Shown here: in pieces, positions 38,221 through 52,800 of the stretch
Layout of the letters: each line of letters opens with the position of its first letter
Position numbering within the stretch: position 1 is the stretch's first letter
Assembly (NCBI GenBank): GCA_000499405.2
Contig: HG738137.1
Location: 2,046,001 to 2,110,000, forward strand
Origin: Onchocerca volvulus
Taxonomy: Eukaryota; Nematoda; Chromadorea; Rhabditida; Onchocercidae
DNA: 64,000 bases
Direction of reading: 5' to 3'
Made by a program: the position numbers and the translations under genes
Notes under the pieces: generated by a model
The model's input: the letters and a program-made list of their open reading frames with translations, nothing else
Told to the model about the DNA's origin: nothing
Database searches by the model: none

Positions 38221-41200
38221 GATATTTTCTTATCACTTTATAATCTTTAAATATATATACTTTAATAATCGGAATCTTTCAAATTCAATTTTCGATTTAT
38301 GTTTAAGTTTTATTTGTTCTACGAAAAAGCTTTTAATTGTTTGTTGAAAACAAAATGCTTCGTACAGTATTTGAATCTTAATTTATTTTGTCATAGCTCA
38401 GACTCTTTGTTAATTAATCCGAAAATATAGATCTAATTGAGAAATTTATAAATATTATTCAATTTTTTCTAGCCTATATTCAAGTGGTTTTGAAATTTTT
38501 TAGAATTTATTTTTGAAACTTTTAGCTTCATTTTTATCAGAAATTTTTTCAATGATCTAAAAAAAAAAGCTTTTTATTTATCTTTAGTCTTTCTTCTCTT
38601 TTTGCAATAGCTCTTGATTTTTTTTCCACTGGTTTTGAGTGGATTTGTATAATCTATCCGTCTACTAATTCAAATTGCGATAATGAGTGCTGTAATAATG
38701 ATGCCTGAACTTTGAACTCCAGAAGTTTGCTTAATTGAGAAAAGATTCTGATCGGAATAGTGAGAACCTCACTGCTCGATTTCAGGTCAGCGACTAAGAA
38801 ATCAATAAACTTATTTTCTTTAAATCTAAATTCCATTAATTTATAGTAATGATTTAAAAAAAAAAGAAGTGCCAATCAAATTTTTTTTGATCTTCAATAG
38901 AAATTAATCACAAATGCTTTTTCCCTTTTCTCTTCTTTTTTCGAGCAGAAAAAATTCTCCAAATTCAGTATTCTTTGCATTTTTAATAGATTATTCTTTT
39001 CTTTTGAAAGTGCAGGAAAAAGAAAAAACTTCCCAGTTTTGAAATATTTCTTTCTAATCTTTCAACTTTAGAATTTAACTTCATAAATGTGGAAAATAAT
39101 TTTGAAATATTGCTTCATGAAAATCACTTTCATAAATGATTGAGATTCAATTTGGTATTAACTAAATCTTTTGCATTTTCAGTCGAATATATAGATCAAT
39201 GATTTATATCGAAAAGCAGTTTATGATTTCGAAAATTGGAGCAATTCCCTTTAAATTATCTTTTTCGTTTTCCCATCATGCAACTATTATTAATGCACCG
39301 TAGAATATGAGAATGTATTGTTAAAAAATTAATTCTACCCTACGGCTCTCTATTCCGAACTGATTAATACTGTCGAGATCGATTAATTTCTTATCGATTG
39401 ATATAGATATTCAAAACGATATCTGAAAAGAAATTCTCATTAGCAAGATTTATTTCAATTTTAATTTGCTTATTTTGTGTTCTAATTTCTCCCGTATTCA
39501 TTGATTCTTAATCTTTTCAATATTTATTCATTTTTGTCCTCTCATTAATAACCTTTCAAAAATTTCAAAAATCACAACAGAAGCTGGGAGATTTATGGAA
39601 ATATTAAGAATTTATTTCTTCTACAATCATTCATCAAGAAATATTTCTTAGAAGTCAAGATCATCGAAAAATATTTTCTAGAAAGCCAAAATCAGCTATA
39701 TCCACTAAAAAGAATTTCATTCGAAATCTTACAAAAAGAAATGAATATGCCAGTTCATGTATCGATTTTTGTCTCATCTGTTTTTCTATCCGATTCTTTC
39801 AAAATTATTTTTGAAAAAAAATGACTTTGAAAAAGTTTGAATTTAAACTTTTCTGTTTGTTAGTTCCGAATCTTAGAAATGGTATCTTTTTACTTTTAAA
39901 ATTCGTTAACCGTTGCAAAATTTTCCTGAAATTTTCCAGCAGTTGAAAAGATAGATTACAGCAATGGAAATTGATTTGTTAGTTTCGAGTAGCATCAAAT
40001 AATTACAAATCCCTTAAAAATATCAACTATTTCTAGAACTTCAAGTATTATTAAAAGTTTTCGAATGTTTCAAAACGAATTATTTTGTTAAATAATTTCG
40101 AAATTTAATTGCTAAATTTTCAAGCAATCATATTACTGATGGGATGAAAAATTATCCAGTAATATTTTTGATACACATCTTCGATATTATTTTTAAAGAT
40201 TTAAATATAATGATAATGTTCTTTTCGAATGAATTGGAAATTAAATTTAAACAATAATTATGATTAGAAGACTGTTTTTTAGATGAATTTTAAATTGCAA
40301 TCAGATCACTCTTTTTAACTCAAATCTTGTAATCATTTTTTATATAATCGCTTTTTTTTTTCATATTTCTGGAATTCTAATAGTTGTAAAATGTTACAAT
40401 AATCTATTGTCCTATCTTAAAACTTCAAACAAATTGAATTTTGATCATTATTGCGAATAGTTTGCAATAATAATGACGTATTGAGCGTCGTTTTTGATGT
40501 GGTGCGTAATCATATTCGCTGCAAAGGCTTACGTCGGAATCAAGCGTGAATAGTTGAATAATTTTGATGCTAATTGTTATACTTTCTTTCATTCTGTTGC
40601 TTATTTCGTTTTCTCAAAAAAAGAATTAGTACAATTCTATTGATTTTGAATGAAATATTTTCTAACTTTTAACTTAGTATACTGCGAAAAATTTTTCCTC
40701 TCATTTCAATAGTTCTTTTTTTTTTTTATAATTTTTTCTCCGCATCATAAATTCTTCATAATATTTTATTATGCTTGAAAAAGGCTTTTTTCACGTTTTC
40801 TGCATTTTCTATTGGACAATTTTTTTTTTGCACGAAAATTTGAATTTCATTCTATATAGTATATGTTGGTCGATTAGCAAAAAAAACAATGTTTTTACCT
40901 GTCACAGATGTGATATCTATATATTAGTAGGTATAAGTATATAAAAACACACGCCTATTCAAATGTAACATTATTGCAAAATTTCAAAAGCATTCGATGA
41001 AGAACTTTCGGAGATTTCAGATCTTAAACAAACGAACATTTACATTTTTATTTATATATAGATAGTTTATTTTGGTTTTTTCCCTCAATTCATACATAAT
41101 TTCCCAATGCTATCGTTTAAAAAAAAAAGAATTGTTTACCGCTATGAGATAATTTAATGCTGATCGAAAGTGGACGGATGAGAAGAAGAAGAAGGGTAGT

Positions 41201-41950
41201 GCAGAAATTTAATTACTTAATGCCTTGTATCTATTCTCAAATTTATCATCTCAAATGATGATGCAGTGAATGGAAGTTATTTTGTTCAGAAAGTTATTCA
41301 ACGGTCAATTGTTGAATCAGTTTTAATTCCTCTCATAAAATTCGCAATTCTTCACTTAATCATATTGCGGTCTATAATGTCCTGCTCTACTTTCCGGTAA
41401 ATATTTGTTCAGAAATTAAAATTCACTGTTATGGATGGATAGATATTAGTAGTAGGCGAGAGATGTTATTAAAATGACCTCCAACATTTTATGTATGTAT
41501 TATGTCTACATTTGATCATAACCGTGTATTGAAGGAATGAAAGGGAAGGGCAATCTCGCAAATTCTCCTTCCTCCATCTATGGGTCATCGTCCAGCAATC
41601 TTCAGGCAAAATAGCCATCACTTTTATTAAACTTCATATATCACCAGAATATTCGCTCGATTGCCTTCTTTTCTGTCAATCTGTCCGCCATCTGTCAATT
41701 CGTAGTTTTAAATCTCTCTAACAGCTGTCTAAAATGTAAATCGATGCTTCTAAAATGTTCTGAAAATATTAAGAATTTTGTAAATCGATGCTTCTGAAAA
41801 GAGATGGATACTTCTGAAAAATAAAAAAAAAAAATTTGAACATCTATATTTCGGTTAGAATAATTTGAAAAAATTAGAGATCAAATTTTTGATATATCAT
41901 TCGAGTTGAACTATACTCTGATCAGGCTGATATTTAGAAATTGTAATTAG
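38221..41950. other. Intergenic region, no gene seen
   Basis: About 3.7 kb of AT-rich DNA without a convincing chain of exons on either strand. One 73-codon minus-strand frame (38875-38654) is isolated. A short direct repeat, GTAAATCGATGCTTCT, occurs twice near 41736 and 41778. Confidence 0.45.
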
Positions 41951-42185
41951 CAAAAGAAAATGACCAGAAAAAGTGTTCAATTTGAAGCATTGTATATTCT
42001 TCTTGGCTTCCTTTTGTTGAGCTTTCTAGGCTTGATCTTCTTCTGGCTTCTTTATTTCTTTTTACTTTTCAGACTAATTTATACATTGGTTTCTTTGTCT
42101 CGTCATATGTCTCGCCATTTGTTTATTGATTCGTCGTCCACTTTTGCTGCAAATAAAATGACCCTATTTTGTGTCCAGTTCGATG

Positions 42186-42383
42186 ACTCGTATTCCATGT
42201 GCCATAAATTTGTTATGTTTGTTATTATTATTAATCGCTATTATTATTACTGCCCGGATTGTATTTTATCTATTAACAAAACCATTTCTTCTTTTTTTTT
42301 CTTTTTACTTTTATTTGCTTTTTCAGCCAGAAAATAAAAATTTTAAATTTGAAAAGATAGGGAAAGATTCAGAAAGTAAATGA
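42186..42383 (+). CDS. Possible small membrane peptide gene
   Basis: An ATG-initiated frame reads MTRIPCAINLLCLLLLLIAI and continues to a TGA at 42381-42383. An 80-90-nt intron may interrupt it, with a donor after the second hydrophobic stretch (ATT|GTATTT) and a TTTTTCAG acceptor before CCAGAAAAT. Spliced, it would be about 44 residues: one membrane helix and a charged tail (KFEKIGKDSESK). I know no family for it, and AT-rich DNA makes chance hydrophobic frames common. Confidence 0.2.
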   Translation, partial: TRIPCAINLLCLLLLLIAIIITARIVFYLLTKPFLLFFSFYFYLLFQPENKNFKFEKIGKDSESK

Positions 42384-44600
42384 TATTATTAGAAAAAATT
42401 CTTCTTTGTCATTTGAGAAAAGAAAAACCGTATTTGATTTTTGCATTCAGTAAGTCAACTGCAGTAGAAGTTTTCTTGCTAGAATATAGCACTTGAGGTT
42501 CTTAGAACATCGTTCTTATTTGATTTCAAATCTCTCAGTCTCGATCTAGTTCTCGAATTTATTGATTAAACAATGAATGAAATTTTGTTTGCTTAGAAAC
42601 TAAAACAACGTCTTCTCTATCGAAATTTGATAATCCTTTTTCCTTTTCCTTTTTTTTTTTTTTTTCTAATGCATTATCGTCCATTAATGCAATAGCATTT
42701 CGCTGTTTTTCCTAAAATTTTGATGAGTCTTGTGTGAAATGTTTTGATCATTTCCTGCATCTTCCAACTTGTCTTAAATTTAATGAACTGCCACTTCCTT
42801 ATTTTAAGTAAATAATTTTTCTTTTTTTCTTACTCAAAAAAAAGAAACGGATATTTTTTTCCCATTCATCGCGATTTTTTGACGAATTGCTATTGAATTT
42901 TCACTTTTCATGAAATTTTATTCTTTCTTCTTTTCGATGTGGTAAATATATCAAAATTCTGACGTCCAACTGCTTCGTTAAATTTTTTTTTTTCTTGCGA
43001 ATTCCTACGATACAAAAAATCTTTCTCATTTGGGCAATCATTCTGCTCTTCCACTTCCGGAAAATATCAGTTCTAAAAAAATTATCTATTGCTTAGAAGT
43101 TTTTGCTATCATGAGAAATGTAAATACGCCGAGAGAAGGGCAGAAAAGAAACAGTTAATTTTTTGATTTCACTCTATTTTACGCTATATCAGTTAACCGA
43201 TTTGATGGATCACATGTGGATAAAATTTTTAACAAAATCACAATTCATAATTCATATTACAAAATGTCAAGAAAACTTAAAAAGTTAGGAAAAATTGCAA
43301 AACTTTCACATAAAAAATTTAAAATTAACAAACAGATATGATAGATGCACAGATTTCCATACATACTAAATTTTATTCTTCTGAAATATCGTTTTTTCTA
43401 TAATATTGGCCAGTAAATTTTATTAATTTATAAATATTGAAAAAATGATTCCCTCGAAATTTCGTATTCGAATAAATTAATGTCATTATAATAAAGCTTC
43501 TTCAGTTGTAAATGCTTGATCCCTTCCAAGCATATTAATCAAAAATTATGGGAAAAAGATAAGAAGGGGTTTTCAAGGGAATATTACACTGAATTTCTCT
43601 TTAAATAAAGTAGTATTTCTAATGAGCCTGATGAGCCTATTTATGATTTCATATCCCAGAAATTCATTGAATTTTTTCTTATCGAACTCATTGAAAATCT
43701 CATTGATAAGATCATAGCCAAGATAACATAGATAAAAATTTGAATATTCCTTCGCAATAAGTCACTCTTGCGACTTGCGACATTGGGATGCTGAATATGG
43801 TAGGCCTAGTTATAATTCTTGAAGTTTATTATGCAATGTTTGGTTTTTTTCCTAATCATTCTAGGTTATATTTTTATTTCCTTGTTTGTCTCATATATTT
43901 CTGATTGTATAATGGAATAATTATTTTAATTTAACGCCGAATTCAACTCCATTTTTTAATTAATTCGCAAACACTAATAATAAAAATAATGCAGAAATAA
44001 TGAGAGACAGACACATTCGAAGAATAAACGAATCAAAATCCTGTTTTACTGTCTAATTGATCTCTTCCTGTAATTTTCTTTAGAATTTTAACTAAATTGA
44101 CAGGTTTTTTTTTTCTCCTTAAAAATTATCATGCTTTTTCCAAAAAGGAAAGAATAACTCAATGACTAGTTTACATGGATTTTTTCTAATAATTTCCATC
44201 CGTGGCAATATTTAATTATTTCTTATATTTTAAGCAATATTTCTTACATTTTATTTATTATATTTTTAAATATGTATAATTTCTAACAAATTTGCTCGAA
44301 AAATCAAAATACATTTTGACTTAAAATTTTCCCAGCAAGGATAATTACTGTATTTTTTCAGCTACTGACAGTAGTACATTGTACTAATTGTCATCTCATC
44401 TCTTATTAGTTTTTTTGTTTTTATCGATTTTAAGCTCTCAAATGCCATCTAGCAATTGTTTAAATCCTAAAATAGCATAAAAAAGAGGAAATATAAACAG
44501 ATGTTTAGTGTTATGATTTGTTATGATAAACACTAAAATATTAGAGCAATCGAGGATTAGTCCATTCTGGAGGTTTTTCAACGAAACATAGTATTTGATT

Positions 44601-44671
44601 GAATTTTTAATTAATCAGAATCTAAAATCTGAAGTTTGATTTCAGGTTTTAGATTCTGATTAATTAAATTC
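44601..44671. repeat. Inverted repeat, ~25-30-bp arms
   Basis: The left arm contains AATTAATCAGAATCTAAAA (from about 44609) and the right arm its reverse complement TTTTAGATTCTGATTAATT (about 44647-44665). Partial pairing extends outward and a spacer of roughly 15-20 nt lies between. It sits about 140 bp before the proposed first exon of the MPRIP homologue. Confidence 0.75.
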
Positions 44672-44806
44672 TAAATCATTCTCAATTGAATCAGGGTGAT
44701 TTTTATAGGATGTTGTCTTTTTTTTGTTTTTTTTTGTTTTTTGTGTTGTTTTAGCAGCTCCTTGGATTTTCTAAAAATTTTTTGTTTATCCTCATTTTTC
44801 CCTATA

Positions 44807-46894
44807 ATGGCAAAGTTTTATAATTTCGATTCCGAACAACTTAATACTACTTTATTTGATGACGAATTTATCATTTTGCAATAGTATTCATGCTCATAAT
44901 ATTTGCTAATTCTTGCTTTCTATAACTTTAATCTTTGACTATTTCCATCTTATTTTTTCTATACTTGTTCTTTTTCGTTTTTTCTTCATTTTTTTATTTA
45001 TCATCATTTTCACATCGAAACTATTATCTCGCTTTCTGCTCTTCATTCATTGTTTAGTTCATTTCTCACTTTTTTTTTTTCTTCAAATTTCAATTTTTTA
45101 AAATAAATACTTAACAACATTCGGCGAACATTAATCATAATAGTGTTAATAATTGAACTATGGAAAAGGTTAAAAAGTTAGATTCGAGAAGAAGAGGTAG
45201 TTAACCTCTTCTACATTTCATTCCGTTCAATTTTTTTATTCTCGAATTATTACTTCCAAGGTTATTTCTAATCATCTGATAGATGCTGTTTAATGGTAAT
45301 ATTTGTCATTACACAGTCAACTATCGCCCCATAAATTCGCAAGATGGCATGACCCCAAGGTCATTTACATACGATAGCAGTGTCAATTACTACATGAAAT
45401 ATCATTGTATAATCAAATTTTACAAACAGTTTTTTGTTCCCTTCTTCTGCTATATTTTCTATTGTATTTACGAATTATCACAATATTATTCTATCATCAC
45501 AATCCCATTGCAATATTGTCACATATCTAAAAGATATGATAAAGATATCAGATATGGTTATAAAGTTCCACACTTAAATTAGTTTATTTTGTTCGGATAA
45601 TGTGCTCATTGAATCATTATCCACAAATAGCGGATTATAATTCATTATGCTTGTTTGTTTTATTTGAATTGAATTACCGATTTACTTATCATTATATTAT
45701 CAATTATACGATTTACAAATATTGAATTTATTTTTCATTAATCAACTTGTTATTTATGTTTTAAAAATGTACCTCATACTTCATTAATGAATAGTATAAT
45801 TTGTCATTTATGCAAGTGTCTGTTAATATATTATTTTAAATGTTTAACTAAAAAAGGTATTAGTTTACAATTCCATTACAATACACATATCAAGTCCAGG
45901 TAGTATTATATTTTGTTCAAACTTTGTATTCTAGTTTTTGTCAAATTCTAGATCTATTCTTTGGCTGATTTTTGGTTTAATTATCATTCAATTTTATTCA
46001 AATCATTTTGCTTTCTCAATAATTCGTATATCTGATTCAGGTATTCACTAATCTGGTTTTTGCCGAGTTCCAGATCTGTCATATAACTAACTTTTGGTCT
46101 AATTATCATTCGATGTTATTTAAATCATTTGCTTCCTCAATAATTCACATATCAAATTCAGATGTTTGTTAACCTTTTGACTGATTTGATTTTTGCCAAA
46201 TCCTAAACCTGTCCTGTAGCTAAGTTTTGGTCTAATTATCAATCGACATTATTCAATCATATTAAATATAGGTATTTATTAACCTTTTCATATTTGTATT
46301 TCTACTGTCCCACTGATGTTTGTATTCATCCATTCATTTCTTCACTTGAATAATAAAGTTTAATGACATTTGTCGCTCCATTTATTTGGAACGAACTGTA
46401 AAATTAAGTGATTCTCTTTGTTTTTCTTCAATTGATTGTTTAGATCTCTTTAATGACAAACTTTAAACTTTACAGATGCAAATTTATGGGATCATTAAAA
46501 AAAATGAGATCATACTTGCTAAAAGTAAATTTAAAGGTTGAAGTAAAATTTGTGATATTTTTTCCTCTTCTTATTTGTGTTATCATCTATTCTCGAATTG
46601 ATGTATTCATTTATACAAGATAGGAAATGTGCTGTAAACCTAATTTTAATTTTTCTGCAAACCTAATTTTTGTCGGTTCTTATAAGGTCAAATCTATTTT
46701 TACATTAACCTGCAATTTTGATTGACATACAATTTTTTTTTTTTTTTTTAAATCACTACTTCTCGCTCCTTATTTACTACCGAAATTTTTATCATCTTTA
46801 TCATTGCCGAATTCACTTTGTTCAATTTTTCCAGAAAAATTTCTGTTTACCGGAAAGATCAATTATTTGTTTATTGAGACAAAGAAATTTAATC
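44807..46894 (+). other. Tentative 5' exons of the MPRIP homologue
   Basis: 44807-44883 starts ATG and reads [20 protein letters not shown], ending CAATA|GTATTC. 45317-45359 follows TACACAG and contains [12 protein letters not shown] before GTCATT. 46835-46894 follows TTTCCAG and contains [13 protein letters not shown] before GTGAAA. Phases (2, 0, 0) chain into the firm exon at 48259. In vertebrate MPRIP this region holds a short KFxANxFNKSKCxNCF-type block. Here the first half resembles it but the paired cysteines are not evident, so one exon may be missing or misplaced. Confidence 0.38.
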
Positions 46895-49800
46895 GTGAAA
46901 AGTTTGAATAATATATATTTTTTCTATGTGTTTGAAATTTCCACAATGTTAGAAATTTCGAAAATTTCAGATTAGAAATCTTGCATTGAAAGTTTAATTA
47001 ATTAACCATCGATCATTTTGATTCTGATGTAAAATTTTTATCAACTTTCATCATAATTCTTACACTAAGTGGGATCTATAGAAATCATCATCTATCTACT
47101 TCTTTTTATCATTTCAACTTCAAAAGATTGTTTATCAGTTATTTACTAAACTTTACAATCATTGAATATTTGTTGAGCAAATTTTCAGCTAGACATTTTG
47201 ATAAAAATTGTATCAATGTGTATATATTTCATTATATAGCGATTGCTCTTTGGGCAGAATTTAGATTGATAAGTTGAAATAGCATCGAAATAGCATCTTT
47301 TAAAGTGCTCAAATATCATGTAAGGCTGATATCGTAGATTTTATTAGTGTATTTTATCTCTCTCTCTCTCCCTCTCCCTCCCTCTCTCTCTCTCTCTCTC
47401 TTTCTCTCTCTAACATGTGCTATGACGAAGTTGAAGAATTGCATCTTCAAAACGAAACTTTTGCAAATATTACTATTTTCTAGTACTAAAACATTGTACT
47501 TATATTCCTTCTCTTTCATTTCTTAAACAATTTCTCCAATTTACAATTGAAGTTCACGAAATTTGATTTTCAAATTTAAGTTTAAGTTCATGAAACTTAA
47601 TTTTCACAGTTTAAGTTTAATTTGTTAAGTGTTTTTAAGTTTGTTTTATTTTACTCATTATTTGCAAGGAAACATTTCTTATTGTATTAAAAATTATATA
47701 TGATCATATTCGATAATGATAGGATTCTCTGACCTTTCTCTACAGGGACTTTTTAGTTACCTGTGAAAGTTTTTTTCACAACTGTTTATCAGATAAAAAT
47801 CGTATCACTACAAAATATACGTAGAATGTCAAATTAGTCGATAATTAATTACAAAGCAATCAGGAAGGTATCATATTTAAAAGAATTATTTTGAAAATTT
47901 CCAATTCATTCATTCGGAAATCTATCAAACTTTTCAATCTGAAATCTATCACACTAATTTCATATTAATTACTACCCAAAATTACGACCAGTTAATTAAA
48001 TTTTTCATTTTAATCCAGTTTTCATTGTAATAATTCCGATATTTCAATCGTAATTAATATAAAATTAGTGTGACAGATAGATTTCACTCTCATATTTTCG
48101 CATCTTTTTCAGTCGTAAAATTTATTTAAATCATTCTCTTTTGCGTGTCGCTTCTCTGCGAATTTCTCCAAGTTCGTCTGAAAGTTTCTGCAAATTCGTT
48201 CGCTTATTCGTCTGAAATTTGCAATTAAATTTTTAGTTGAAATGTAAATAATTTTTAGTTGCTGGCAATGAGTCGTAAGGTGACAGCTTATGGTTTTCTA
48301 TATGTTGCACCACCAAATATCGACTTTTCTCAACCATCTCATTCAACAAAAGTTCAATTTTCTTCTTCAAATTTCGTTTGCAATTTTCTAATTTTTTTGA
48401 TTAATTATTCTTTTTGTTAATTAAAAATAATTTTTAACAATTAATCGGATCGATTTATTAAGATATAGAATTTTGAAAGCAAACTGAATTTTCTAATAGC
48501 TAAAAAAATCCATTTCTTTTGTTTCGTTTTGGGAAAATAGAAGAATTTAGATTTTCTTCCAGACATATTTTCTCAAAAAAAAATTTTTTTTTAAAATTTA
48601 ATTGACAAAGATAGCAAAATAACTTTTTATGTTTCATCATGGAAAAGATAAAAATAATTCACATAAAAACTTTTTTTATTAAAAATTTTAATTTGTAGAG
48701 ATGGCAGCGACGATGTTTTACATTATATGAAGATGGTGAATTAAGTTATGCATTGGATGATAATGTTAGTTTTTTTTTTTTGATTTTTTATATTTTTAAT
48801 CTAAAATTTTTCAATCATAATTATACCTCGTTTCGAACTTGTTCATTTGTTTGCTCATGCTTGCTCAGTTTGATCTTTATTTTTATCTAATCACTCTAAT
48901 TAATTAATTAGTTTAATTTAATTACTTACTTTTTTTAGATTCCTATTTAAAATATCTATTTTATAGCCAGAAACAGTTCCACAAGTTAAAATGGACATGA
49001 ATCGATGTATACGGGTTTGTGAAGCAGATGCAATAACGGGTCATTCTCATAGTATCCTAGTAGCATTCCGGAATGAGATCCCGAATTCCGATAGTGCGAA
49101 TAGTTGTGAAGATGTCGAAATGGATGTCACAACTACTCCTGCCAATCAGCATGTACCAATTTGCTACATGAAAGCTGATACAACCGAAGAGATACGATGG
49201 TAATTTTTTATTTTTATTTTTTTTTTTTTTTGCATAATTTTAATATAATATTTTAAAAATCGATGCAATTAAATCGTCGCTTTAGAAGTGAATTTATGCT
49301 GGTTTTTGAAAATAATGCATTTTTCCAGAATTTCGATTTTTTCCAGAAAGATTAAACTTTTTCAGGTGGCAAAGTTTACTCCAAAAATACGCGAAACGTA
49401 GTATTTATCGTATGAATGCCATACCAATGCGTATAATTGATGATGAACGACAACGGATATTAGATGAAATTGCTGATACCGAAGAAACGATGGAAACTTG
49501 TGGGCCAACAATTATTCAGGTTAGATTAGTACTGAAGAAACAGATACTACTATCGATAAGCATAAAGTCTCTTTTCTCGTCTTCTTTCTCCCTCTATCAA
49601 CTTTTCTGTCCCTTTTTTCCCAATCTTTGACAAATTTCATTCATATAGACTTTCGATATTGTTCTAGATATTTTTCAAGATTTTTCTTTCTAGGAAATTG
49701 TCATTGAAAGAAATTCCTTACATCTCATACCGTTTTTTTTTTTTTTTTCCCCTTAAGTTCATGATTATTTTTAGAAATGTTTATTGTTCACATAATGTAT

Positions 49801-52800
49801 TTCTAATCGTTTTTATTTTCCCACTTGTATTCCTTCTGATTTTATAATTTTCACAAATTCTATCAAAGTTGATCAAATATTTGTAAGATTCGAGATAATG
49901 CAATTCAGATAACTTATTTCAAAATTCTTCCCTAAACTCTATTTTGATATATTTTATTGAAATTTCGAAGAAAAAAGAATCAAATCGCAATTTTTCCTTT
50001 TTTTCTTTTTCTCCTTTTTTTTTTTTTTTTTTTTTTTTTGCAATAAGCTATTAATTGCCAGGGTAAAATAAAACTTCGGCTTTAGATTTTAATAAATAGC
50101 GATCTAATTTAATACCATGCTTGTTGGTTTTTTTTACATTATTATTACTTTTTTTTTTAAAAGGATATTACTCAGAAAAGTTATCTTGATTAATATTAAA
50201 CCTTAAATCTATTCACAGTTAACATATCAAAATCAAAAAAATATTCTAAAAGACATTACGTAAAATTAAACGTCATTACACGTAAAAGTTTTCCTGGTAC
50301 TCAATCTTTGGATCCATTACGACGGGAAAATGCATTTTGAAAAGATAAGCATTAGATCATTTTTTAAAAATGATAACAACAACATTAGGCTCAATAGCAA
50401 TAGTATCGTTCCATTTTCTGATTCCAGTCAAACAATAGAGTATTGTTTAAATAATGAACTGATATGTTAAAGCTGAAGAGTAAATAACGCTGAAATGTGA
50501 GGATTTATTTACTTTTCTTTTTTTTCATCGATTAAATTGATAAATATGTTTGAATCACAATTTTATAGTTTTTTCTTTTTTTTTTTGTAGAAAATATTCC
50601 ATTCGTTTTACCTAAGTTTTAATATTTGTACAATTTTTATATTTTTAAATGCAAGAAAGATGTGCTTCTTAACTTTTGAAGTTCATATTTAAAAAAAAGA
50701 AAAAAAAATAGGTTTGAGAATAAATCCTGTTGATCTTTTCACGTTTCACTGATTTCTCTTGACCTGTCACTTTTCGTTAATGAATCAGAAAATATTTTTG
50801 GATTATTCGAAGAAATGTTTATCAAGTTGGTTAACTTATTTTATTGTTATTTTCATTCATTATGATTTCAATTTCAGGTAAACGATTCACTTTCTCGTCC
50901 AACAAGTGCTTTATCAACACGATCAAATCATGAGGTATCAGCATCACAACTGGATCCGTTTTCGAATATGTTAACACGGGTGGATTTGGGTACTCGTTCA
51001 AATTCTGCTGATGCACATCACGGGACACCGCGAGCTGTAAAATATCGAAATAAAGTTAATAAGTAAGTCTATAATAATAATCATTGGAATTAATTATTAA
51101 ATTAGATTTTGCGAAGAATTTAATTTAAAGTTAATAAATGAAAATGTATTTTAACAATATCAGTGATTAATTTCACAATCAAATATTATGTTATTTCAGA
51201 TTTTGAATTTATTGAGATGATTTTGCAAAAATTAAGTCCAAGTAATATTTTACTGGAATAAGAAACAAACATTTCCATTATCACTTCACTGATGAGCCGG
51301 TAGGATGACCTAAATTTCTCAGCAAAATCTATTTTAAATTTTAAAATTTTAATTTTTTTCAATGATTTAGTCCATTCGAACCCATTCATCGGAAAAAAAT
51401 TCCCCAAATAATTTTTCTTTTCGATTTTTTACAATTTTATTTTTTGTATAGCTCCGGAACTTGATAGTTCATATGTTTATAGTAATTACGATTCAACTAT
51501 ATTCTTTTAACTATAAAATCCGTAACTTTCATAGTGACAACTTTTGATTATCATCCTGTTCATGATCCTGATTTCCTAATTATTCTAAGGAATTATTATT
51601 GCTAATATTATCACTATGATTGTCATAAGAATGTATAACATTATCATTGTCTTTGTTATCATGATTACAGAAATTTTCAGTGATTAACATCTCGTTATCA
51701 TGAACCACTTTTTTTTTGTCCTTATTCATATCACACTGTTCATTCGTTTACATGACACATGAACTAAAAATCATTCCCCGTTGCCCTTAATTGACGCGAA
51801 GAAATTAACGATTTTTCAATTTCTAATTTGTCTAACAGATGTAGAAATTCAGTTTTTTTTTTATAAGTAACAATGATCAAATATTTTCTTATCGTTGTTT
51901 TGTCATACTTCCTCCAATCCATCTTTTATTTTCTCAAAATTTTAAATGGGACGATGACAATTTTTCAATTTTTTTTTTTTTTTCTTTGTGATTCAGAATC
52001 TTTTTATTGTCTTTGAAATGTCGAACTTTTAATGAGATCTAACGAATATCGGGATAAGAATTTTTTCTTACGATATGAATAAAACGAAGCCTTTTTCGCG
52101 AAAAGTAAATCAGAAAAAGTCTATATTTCGTTATTTTAGGGAGGAACCATCAAAGAAATCAATAAATGATGGAACTACGGGTATTTTCACATCAACACCT
52201 CCAGAAACACCACCACCACTTCCAGAATCACCATGTCCACCGTTGTCCACTCGAAAAACACCACTTTCCACTGTAAGTTATCCATTTTCAGTTTATCAGT
52301 TATCTGTTTTTATGTAAACTTTTGTATATGAATGTGGATAGTTCTAAGTTGAATTAAAACATTCTTATATTTAGTTCCTAAAAACATTGATACGCATTTT
52401 CTTCACGTAATTCACGTTCTTCACCTTCTGCCAACTTACTAGTGAAGAATTAATTTGGAATTTGACCTTTCTCCTTTCCAATGCCTTTAAAAAGATAGCC
52501 ATTCCTCTCAGATGTCAATTAATTATCACTGTTGTTTTTAATACTGCAACACAGATGATGAAAATGGTAATGATCGAAATTTAAATAGAACTGAAATTAA
52601 GCACCAAGTTTTAAATTTAAATAAACTTCAAGTTTCAAATTTTTTTTTCAGCCGTTTTCTATTGATACATCCAGTGCACATACGCTTAGGAAAGGTTGGT
52701 TGATGTTACGAGGAAAAGGTGCTTCTGATTGGACAAAACACTGGGTGGTACTAGCTGGACTTTCACTCAAATTGTATAGGTATGTAAATTTCGAATTTTT

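Noticed and set aside
41960..42337. A 125-codon frame rich in L, F and Y
   Set aside because: Hydrophobic low-complexity translation of T-rich DNA with no splice or family support. A shorter overlapping frame is listed at low confidence instead.
47316..47519. A minus-strand frame with an [13 protein letters not shown] stretch
   Set aside because: It is the translation of the TC microsatellite.
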